From assembly GCF_015706575.1 (NCBI RefSeq), contig NW_024037052.1:1736001-1800000 (forward strand): a stretch of 64,000 nucleotides of DNA. The letters run 5' to 3'. Position 1 is the first letter of the stretch. Each line of letters starts with the position of its first letter. The position numbers were made by a program, and so were the translations under genes. Below are positions 56,701 to 64,000 of the stretch, in pieces. The DNA is from Patiria miniata (taxonomy: Eukaryota > Echinodermata > Asteroidea > Valvatida > Asterinidae). Under the pieces are notes generated by a model. It saw nothing but the letters and a program-made list of their open reading frames with translations, had not been told where the DNA came from and did not search any database.

Positions 56701-59700
56701 GCACAGTATAATTGAAATGTTAAATTATAACGGAAGAAGAAATTCTAAACTTCATGTCAAAAAATCGCCGTCATCGATGCCGAAACGTCAATAGTAGTTA
56801 CTGGTATAGCTGACCTCCAAGTCTGGAAGAAATCGTTTGTAAACTTCTCTCTATTTATATCAAAATAATTATTTCAGGAGTAGTTGAACACTTACTACTA
56901 CTATTACTGTCATAGGGCGACAGGTTTTGCGAACTCCGTCCACAATAGGGCGATACACCTTATTGAGGCGACAAAATGACTGTGGCCCTTTTATGAAAAC
57001 GACCCTTAGGACACGGAATTTTGCTGTCGCTAACCATCTAGATCGATTCCTCATGGTCCAATTAGTATAAATACTAAATTTCGTGGAAGGTAAGGTAAAC
57101 TTGGGTTAGGTGACAGTTTAGGTTTGTGCACAAGTCTATGGGAAAGTCACCCTATTGTGGCGAAAAGAGTAATTATTATATCAACTTTTATACACCGAAT
57201 TTCAGCTAAATCTGTTGTTGCAAACGCTAGTGTTACACTTTGAACCATCTCCATGGCAAATTTCGACGATGATTTCTGCCGACCCAACCCACATGCATTG
57301 TTCATTGACCGATTTCGGCCAAGCCACACAATAACGTATTGTAGATTAGCATATTCATTAGTTCGCTCGTACCCCCCGCCCTGAAAACGGACGCTGGAAT
57401 ACTCTGATGAATTCAAGCTCTGATTAGTTGGAATTTACGTGACCTGTAATCTGCGCGTCATCACGGTCATGACTCTGCAAGGTTTGAACTGGACGGCCAT
57501 TAAGACGAACTTTCATTACTCTTTTATTCAAGTTTAGAGATTTTTTTTTTTCGTTGAAAAGCGTAATTTGTAGGAAATCCTGTAAAGTTTATCTTTGATG
57601 TACATTTACAATTCCCGTCACTTGCTCAGGCTCCGTTTCGAATCACGAACGGTCGGATTGCATTATGCAATCCACATAATGTCCACATTTTGTCCACATA
57701 ATGTCCACATAATGTCCACATAATGTCCACAAAATCCACATTTTGTCCACATGGCCCGCAATGAAACAGAAATCACATCCGGTATGAAACGTGTGCATTT
57801 CTATGGGAAGTTTTCGGATAGCATTTGCGCACATTGTCTAACTGCGGTCTTGAACATCTGCAGCCAGATGCTTTATACAAGGGTCATAGGCCACTTCCTT
57901 CACAAGATTCTGTAAAGCTCACCAGCGTATCCCAGCGTCCTGTTTGCAGGGCGGGGGTACGAGCGAAATTTATTAGCGTCACTCAGCCTGTTTTGGTGTG
58001 GGTCTCGGTATCGACCAATGAAAGCCGGCAAAAAGGGTGATATTTATCAATTAATAACTCGTGAAGGAGGCTTTTCTCAATTTTTTTTAATGCACACCAT
58101 AATGGATAGGACCCTTATTAAAAACCTTAGTTGGAGTCGGTGTGAATAAAATCGCTTCCACATTTTTTAAAATTCTTTTATTGTCCCAGCCACGTGGTAG
58201 CCATGTCCAGGTCATCTATCACTAGATCCTAGTATGGACCATGGTACATCCACCAGAGGGGGTGTCAGTCTTGTGATCCTACTGGAGGGGTTGGAAGTTG
58301 GCGGGAAAACCTAGTGTGCTTGTGCGCATCTACATAGGCTTGTGTACAAATGCATTGTTCACATAGGGATTACCTCGATCACCCCTGTAACCAAAATGGA
58401 ACTGTCAATTGGCATTGAGGAGGTTAGTGTCTGGTTTTATTGACTGTTTAGGGCCTGAGGGATACCAGGGGTTAATCTGGGGTGAATGGTGAACTTTGAG
58501 GGCCGGGTAGCTCAAATTACATGTCATGGATGGATTCCCAGCAGGCGTCTGATATTATACTGCCAAAAAAATAGCCCGCCTAGTATTCGTGAGGCTTGAA
58601 CAGATTGACAGATATTGCAAATGTCAGTGTTACATCTTTTAAAATTGCTCGTAGCCATAGTGAATTTGGAAGGGGACGTGAACTTGGGGCATGCGCCTAA
58701 AGTGTTTTTGAACAACTATTGCCGAAATTCACATGCATAAATCACATTAAACCCGTTTCTAATGTTATGATTATACATTACGTGTAAGGGTTCTGGAAGG
58801 TCGAAATATTCGGGGTCGAACAAATTCCCAATCAATCCATTGAAAACACCAACGTTCAAGTAGTATATCCAAATGAACGGTTCATCGCCATCTGAAATAA
58901 AGACAAAGCAAATATTTAGGAATCTTCTTCTTGTTATTCCAGAACTGCCAGCTTTCCAAAACCGTAGATGAATGATGTATATGAAATGATATTTTGTTTG
59001 CAGATGTAATATGGTGATAGGTAAATTAAAAAAATTAATATATAGCAAAAAATATATATATAAGAATGCCAAGTGTTTCTTGTCCAAGCGTTCAAAAGCA
59101 TTGTTATACAAGGGCGTTTTTAGCTGTTTCAGGTATCCTTACCGTTTTCACGTCTGAGTAACGTTATCACTATGTGCTTTCTTTCTACGCGATACAGCAA
59201 AAGTGGTGTACGGAAACTAACGTTTGGGGGTATGGAGGACTAGAATAACAGAAGTTAACACGGAAACAACTTACAGAATGATAGACAAGACGACAGCTAA
59301 ACGATAGCTTCTCAAAAATAGTACAATGTCTACCAATGGACTCGAGGCCAGCTTACCTGATACTCTTTCACGCCGTTCATTGATGTCAACTTTGTTCACA
59401 CGTTTGGCAATGACATTCGCCACTAGGTATCCTGCTGAACGAGTGTGAAATGTTCCCGGTTCGGCAATAATTCGCACGCCACTGCTGGCGGGGAAATGTT
59501 CGTCTAGTGCCCGGGTGATGACGTCTGCAAACTGGCAACACAACAACGAAATCAAGTTACTTAATAATAACAAAAATGACGGGTTTTTATATATAACGCT
59601 TTTAACTATGATTAGAGCGCTCTACATTATTATTACCCCTGATCATTGGGCCAATTAAACATTCCAAATACCATCCCAGCTCCATGGGGAGTATACAGCT

Positions 59701-61646
59701 GGATGCAGCCTGTTAGGCGCAAGGAAGCTAGAATCGATCACAATAACCATCTCTGCCCTCACAGTCATGTTCCCATTTACTCCTGGGTAGAGAGAAGCAA
59801 TGGGTGACAAAGTGCCTTGCCCAAGGGCACACGCACCATGACCCCAGGCTGAACTCGAACCCACAACCTGCAGAATTGCCCGCAGACCACGAATTCAATG
59901 CTCCAGACCACGAGGCCACGGTACTTCAATACTACATGATATATTCCAACCTTAAAAGTTACGGGTGAAATTTTCCTACAAAGGGGGACTTACACACACA
60001 GAAAAAAATTCCCTTGAAAGGAAATGTGCGCATGCATGAATGAATCTTTTATACCAATACTAATAAAAACCAGTATCAAACAATGACTAGTTTCTCAAAT
60101 CTGTACTGAAAACGTATGGTGAACGTTCTAGGGTCCGTCGTCTCACTCCAATCATCTCAAATTTCCCTATAATTTCCCGGCTTTGGTTTGCAGTAGTCAT
60201 CTGTGTTGATGGGTTGTCTCACTTCCTCGATGGATGACCATCTGAGTTGGTTATCATGCATGCGACACTTTCCTTTTTCCTGTAGTTTCCTGTGATGAAC
60301 CTCGCTGCCCGTCTCTTGACTTTTTTGAGTGTTTTAAAAAAACCCACAATTTTTAAACCTTTTTACCAATGAACCGGGGTGCCATGTATTCTGACTATCA
60401 CCCGTTATCCACAGAGCCAAGTCTCCTGTATAACGTCTGATATGTCAAAGCATGCAGATTTAAGCGATCTCGTGCTTCAGCCAAGCGGAGTCGACTTTAC
60501 TAAATCGTGCCGTCATTTCATTCCCAAATCAGGACTAAACATGTGATTGGTCGGAATGCAGTGATTTATAATATAACAGCAGCCGGGTGAATGACTGTAG
60601 ACCCAATACAGAAAGCGCCCGCTGATTAGGCAAAATCTAGCGGTCAGTATGCAACCTCGTCCCCAGTGCTTACTTTATTTCCAATGTTGTTTCCAATAGT
60701 AAACCCTGGATAGGAAACTTCCTTCCTGCATCCTGATTCGATACCGCAATTGGCTAGAAATGGATTTATATCGTGTACTTGGTGTTGTTATTCACAACGT
60801 GCAGTACGTGTTTTCGCGATCATTCGTCCACGCCTTCTCGAAAATATTAATTTCCTTTCCAGTTTGTTAATATTAATATGAAATGTGATACTGCATGTTG
60901 TCTCGTTAAGATCGTAACAGTTTAATTAAAATAAAATCATGTTTTCGTAACTCACGCCATGCTCGCGCTGCGACGAATTGATTTTGTTTTACCCCAGACA
61001 CCGCATACAAAAACAAACGCAAATGTAACGCACAGGCAGGCACCAGACTACTTCTAATTTGCATACGTGTTCAAAAATCTTACACATGCAAATGATCCAA
61101 TACCAGGGTAAGAGAGCAGGTAGTGGTGGGCGCGTACTGCTCGACACCCTGGGGACGAGGTTGGTCAGTATGCGGTTGCCTCGACGGTTGCTTTAGCCAT
61201 GGTCTATTACATAGACTAGGTGCCATGCTGAAGAAGTTCATGTTTTTAATAGTGAACTTGGTCTACGAGTATTCTACAATGGAACCGTATCGTGAAACTT
61301 GTATAACTGTGCATGTAAGGAGACAACTTCATCGAAACGTTCGCAACTCATATATTTTGCCCAAAGGAAACCTTTTGTGTAGGAAACTTTGAGTAAGGAA
61401 AATTAAACGTGCCTCTCTTTTGCAGGAAAACTTGATAATTCGAATGTCACATTTCTGAAAGCATACATTTCATCCCTTACCTTATCGAAGGTTGCCTTTG
61501 GGTACAATCTTCCGGGAAACCCACCACCCAGGTCTAGCAGCTTCATGTTAAATCCGAGAGATGTGCCAATATCAAACAACGGCCGAGTGAAACGAATTGC
61601 ATCGCTGAAAATCTGAGGGTTGGAAGACTCACTGCCTACATGGAAA
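53620..61646 (-). CDS. ornithine decarboxylase-like gene, right copy (C-terminal half, five exons)
   Basis: This is the mirror of the left gene, transcribed toward the centre. The exons are 61481-61646, 59357-59531, 58782-58891, 55359-55485 and 53620-53711. All splice sites, phases and the stop are intact. It has the same three active-site changes (R277->T, Y278->F, D332->V) and the same retained residues (H197, GGG loop, E274, C360, D361, Y389). By my count the two copies differ at 13 of 670 coding bases, 10 of them amino-acid changing. Exons for the N-terminal half would lie beyond base 64000 if present. Both copies may be expressed genes or recent pseudogenes; the sequence alone does not decide. 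Confidence 0.85.
54020..54289. mobile_element. hAT-like MITE, right partner of 6909-7168
   Basis: It lies between CTTGAGTT (about 54012-54019) and CTCGAGTT (54290-54297), and sits in ODC-like intron 4. Content matches the left copy in reverse. Confidence 0.5.
54550..55058. mobile_element. TTAA-flanked MITE (piggyBac/T2-like), right arm only
   Basis: TTAA occurs at 54546-54549 and 55059-55062. The ends AGCCGGAGTCCATCATTTG and (reverse) AGACATAGTTCATCATTTG are inverted repeats. The left arm has the single target ACATTAATGTG (about 6650). It is 509 bp and non-coding. TTAA targets and TTAAAG-type ends occur in piggyBac-related and Xenopus T2 MITEs. Confidence 0.8.
55359..55485 (-). CDS. ODC-like right copy, exon with GPTCD motif
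   Basis: It encodes STIFGPTCDSNDVI and FPEMDTGEFVLFH; the left copy has LPELDTG. The donor is CATG/GTGAGT. The acceptor is again a weak one and carries a T where the left has A just upstream. The methionine here restores the residue seen in ODC (LPEM). Confidence 0.87.
55606..55665 (+). repeat. CT-rich microsatellite and C run, right arm only
   Basis: (CT)n blocks alternate with C runs. The left arm has only GGGGGGAAGAGG here (about 6102-6113). It lies in ODC-like intron 3. Confidence 0.8.
56893..57190. mobile_element. possible short inverted-repeat element, right arm only
   Basis: About 300 bp are absent from the left arm (about 4825-4860). Inverted blocks CACAATAGGGCGA (about 56940) and TCACCCTATTGTGGCG (about 57147-57162) lie inside it. 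Exact ends and target duplication were not resolved. Confidence 0.4.
57671..57751 (+). repeat. 11-bp minisatellite, right arm only
   Basis: About seven units of the type TCCACATAATG / TCCACATTTTG are present. The left arm has one such stretch (about 4320-4350). Confidence 0.85.
58782..58891 (-). CDS. ODC-like right copy, exon lacking the D332 equivalent
   Basis: It encodes IYYLNVGVFNGLIGNLFDPEYF; the left has NVGIFNGLSCKVFDPEFF. The D332 position is V in both. The donor is CAC/GTAATG and the acceptor TTATTTCAG. Four adjacent residues are all replaced between copies, an unusual cluster. Confidence 0.82.
59357..59531 (-). CDS. ODC-like right copy, exon with altered EPG motif
   Basis: It is identical in all 175 bases to the left exon, including AEPGTFHTRSA, and has the same splice sites. 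Confidence 0.9.
59612..59945 (-). mobile_element. tRNA-derived SINE in ODC-like intron 1, right copy
   Basis: This is the mirror of 2140-2445 with the same B box and GGCAAGGCACTTTG block. The A-box region differs by a few bases. Confidence 0.7.
60652..61163. mobile_element. terminal-inverted-repeat element, 9-bp duplication, right arm only
   Basis: The ends are perfect inverted repeats of CAACCTCGTCCCCAG. The 9-bp GTCAGTATG occurs on both sides (60643-60651, 61164-61172). The left arm carries the site once (GTCAAGATG, rc, about 1450). It is 512 bp with no transposase. As I recall, similar CAACCTCGT ends are abundant in some cnidarian genomes. It lies in ODC-like intron 1. Confidence 0.82.
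61481..61646 (-). CDS. ODC-like right copy, exon with FHVGS and GGGFPG motifs
   Basis: The single difference from the left copy gives V in FHVGS, the ODC consensus residue, where the left copy has I. The glycine loop LDLGGGFPG is intact. The donor is AAG/GTAAGG and the acceptor CCTGCTACAG. Confidence 0.88.
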
Positions 61647-61859
61647 CTGTAGCAGGAAAAAAACATGAATATTGATAAGAACAAAGTGGTGAGAAAACAA
61701 TTGAAAAGGCCTTCTTCTGTGAAGGTAGACCTGACTCAATTTAAAAAAAAAAATCATTGGGCCTAGACATGTTTATCGGCCTATATATTGCTTTTAATAC
61801 TGATAATGTGCACCGAATGCATGTGTAAGTGTCTTATAACCATTTTAATTGATGCGTTT

Positions 61860-62620
61860 ATAGTCCATCCGATTACGTACTTAGACGCTGTAACAGAGCA
61901 GTGAAATTCGTGAACCCCCCAAAACATGGTCTTTTGAACGTTGTGTTACTCAGAAAATATGCTCAGTATGATTGAAATGTTATTTCATGTCAGTGAAAAA
62001 AATCGTCGTCATCGATGCCGAAATCTCAAAAACTGGTTACTGGAAAAGCAGACCTTCAAGTCTGGAAGAAATCGTTCGAAAACGTCCCCAAACCTATATA
62101 TTTATATCAATTTCTATGAATTTACGAAAGTTGTTATTTCACGAGTAGTTGAACACTTATATCATCTAAGTATATTACGAATTTCAGCTTAATCTGTTGT
62201 TGCCAACGCTTGTGTTACAGCTCGAACTAGCTATAAGGAAAATCTCGACGAAAATCTTTTCCAACCCAACCCACTTGCATGGTTTTCATAGCGCCGTAGG
62301 CGCTACAGTTGACCGATTTCGGCCTGGCACAGCACAATAACGACGGGTAGCCTATATCAGCATATTCATTAGCGTCACCTGGCGTGACTTGGCGTGGGTC
62401 TCAGTATCGACCAAGGGAAGCCGGCAAAAAGGGTGATATTTATCAATTAATAACTCGTGAAGGAGGCTTTTATGCAAAATTTTAATGCACACCATAATGG
62501 ATAGGAACCTTATTAATATTTATGAGGCTTTAAAAGATTGACAGACATTGCTTACGCCAGTGTTACAGTTTTCAAATATGCACGCAGCCAGGCCTATTTT
62601 TCCAATTTCAACGAAAAGTA
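61860..62620. repeat. repeat R1, right partner of copy 1
   Basis: It matches 17-780 in reverse, lying upstream of the first visible ODC-like exon of this arm. Confidence 0.6.
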
Positions 62621-62637
62621 AAGAACATAATTACAAT

Positions 62638-64000
62638 TACTTAATTGTTCATTTTTCTATTTTATCATTTAAATTGCTGTTTTTTCTCTCACTATTTTTA
62701 GTGTTTTAATTTCCTATCACAGGACCATAATGTGAAACAGCCTTTGATCTGATATTTTTGTATTCTGTATAACGATTTTGAAATAAATAAATAAAATAAT
62801 TAATTAATAAATAAACAAAAGATGATAGACTTTTCCAAGTGGTAGCTTCACTATGAAAAATCAAGCATTTTTCAAGATGATCATAAACAGGGACAAAAGG
62901 TAGCGCTCTTCTTTGCAGCACATTTGCCGAAAGGACACATGTTGCTTTTGCCAACAGAAACGACAAAGGGGTGGGGGTGTGACACCCCAAGACACGTCTT
63001 TAGCGGCACCCATGAAAAAAACCAACTTGTGCTAAGTGGTATATTCATTTGGTGTTTCATATGCCGACTAAGGCTATACATGCCGACTGAAATAAATTAT
63101 TTCTATTATTAATAAATTATTATTAAATCGTAAATTATTTCTTGTTATATACCAAATCGCATATAGCTTGGCCAGGCTATGGCATGCCTAAATCATGCCC
63201 TGTTGAAAAAGAAGTGCGATAGGTTTAACTCGGAATAACTTTAACAATTTATACCGGTACATGTACCTGAAAAAAACATTGCTTCGCGTCCAACTAAATT
63301 CCTAATCGGAACTTTTTCTTTAATGTGGCCCGCTTAAGCCCACTGATGTTTGGGAAAATACTGGGATAGCATGTAACTGCTTTTAATAAGTAAACAGGAC
63401 GGTGTACAAATTCATCGAGAATTGGCGATTTTCGGAACCGGCAATTAACCCACGGACCAAGTTGTACTCTGGTTGTATTTTGATTGTTTTTTTGCTCTCT
63501 TTTGCTTTCTCAGTATAAAATTAAACGTGAAATATCTTTGGTTAACTGGTTAGTGTTTTCTTTATGGAAACTGTATACGGCTTATGGTGACAGAGTGATT
63601 TTTTCCCACCGAGTTAAATGGTCCCAAGATCACCAGATCTCTCCCCTTGTGCCTTTTTCAGGAGTTAAGTACCGGGATAGTGGGTAAGGTGAATCAGAGT
63701 CAAGACCAAGGAATGGTAAAACGTGCGGTCAGAGACGACGATGTGAGCTGTGTATTACCAGTGATTACGTGTATTATTAGTGATCAGAAAGATTCTTTCA
63801 TTTTCATTCCTTCCATGAGGTACCTAATCATTGTCCCTATATCATCACTTTTCCAATGTGCACTAACTTGTCACAATGCTGATTTTGACCTCTTTCATAG
63901 TTTTCTCATCCATCCATGACAATAACGTATTGAAATTAATATCATTGGATAGAGGACATGCTGGCCTTTTTTCTTTCTTGTTGCCTCCTTCTGAAATATT
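62638..64000. other. sequence beyond the visible arm pairing
   Basis: The left counterpart, if any, lies before base 1. I see no ODC N-terminal exon, RNA gene or recognised element on either strand. A poly(A)-like stretch (AATAAATAAATAAAATAATT) occurs at about 62780-62800, and the rest is AT-rich. Confidence 0.5.

Larger units (their letters stand above)
56640..58600. repeat. repeat R1, right partner of copy 2
   Basis: It matches 3410-5150 in reverse. It carries a right-specific insertion at about 56893-57190 and an 11-bp minisatellite expansion at 57671-57751. It is part of ODC-like intron 3. Confidence 0.55.
48880..62637 (-). repeat. outer right arm of giant inverted repeat
   Basis: This is the reverse complement of 1-13491. 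Relative to the left arm it lacks the tandem duplication and most of the 10031-10685 element. It has extra insertions at 52739-53114, 54550-55058, about 56893-57190 and 60652-61163, a pyrimidine microsatellite and an 11-bp minisatellite. The stretch after the right copy of the ODC-like exon 1 (61647-62637) consists of repeat R1 and AT-rich DNA. Confidence 0.9.

Noticed and set aside
1..62637. Palindrome as a simple missed-adapter read artefact
   Set aside because: Such artefacts give near-identical arms; here there are precise insertions with target duplications in one arm and empty sites in the other.
62881..63081. Cysteine-containing minus-strand frame near the right end as a zinc-finger gene
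   Set aside because: Cysteine spacing does not match a known finger and the frame is short.

Overview
This is eukaryotic, transposon-rich, intron-bearing genomic DNA. The exon/intron structure, the mixture of hAT-, Harbinger-, Mutator- and TTAA-type miniature elements, CR1-like LINEs, tRNA-derived SINEs, long G/C homopolymers and the very frequent palindrome TAGGCCTA suggest a marine invertebrate, perhaps a deuterostome such as an echinoderm or hemichordate. The phylum is inference and I cannot name a species. A run of exactly 500 Ns (17194-17693) marks a scaffolding join.

The window is organised as one very large imperfect inverted repeat with its centre near 37.8 kb. Reading inwards, the left outer arm (1-13491) pairs with the right outer arm (48880-62637). 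A 425-bp satellite array (17694-30673, about 30 units) pairs with a single diverged unit at 47385-47862. The inner left arm (30674-34708) pairs with the inner right arm (40935-47049). The 6.2-kb spacer (34709-40934) holds a second, smaller and more diverged inverted repeat (about 35.5-37.8 kb), a decayed CR1-like LINE and SINEs.

The only protein-coding gene I recognise is present twice, once per arm, tail to tail: the C-terminal half of an ornithine decarboxylase (ODC) family protein in five exons (left, + strand, 999-7558; right, - strand, 53620-61646). Splice sites, phases and the stop codon are intact in both copies. Both keep ODC H197, the GGG loop, E274, C360, D361 and Y389 equivalents, but both carry R277->T, Y278->F and D332->V. 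This fits an antizyme-inhibitor-like or substrate-shifted ODC paralogue better than a standard ODC. Exons for the N-terminal half, including the PLP lysine, are not in the window.

The two arms have accumulated different mobile elements, and the opposite arm often preserves the empty site. In the right arm these include a 5'-truncated LINE with a 13-bp target duplication, several hAT-like and Harbinger-like MITEs, a TTAA-flanked MITE and a 9-bp-TSD element. The left arm has a nest of five elements (14142-17193), a 1.24-kb tandem duplication and the satellite expansion, whose last unit contains a 469-bp foldback element. Several of these elements share terminal TA and 9-bp target duplications.

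No rRNA gene, intact tRNA gene, CRISPR array or intact transposase was seen. All intervals and counts were read by eye; boundaries of old repeats are approximate.
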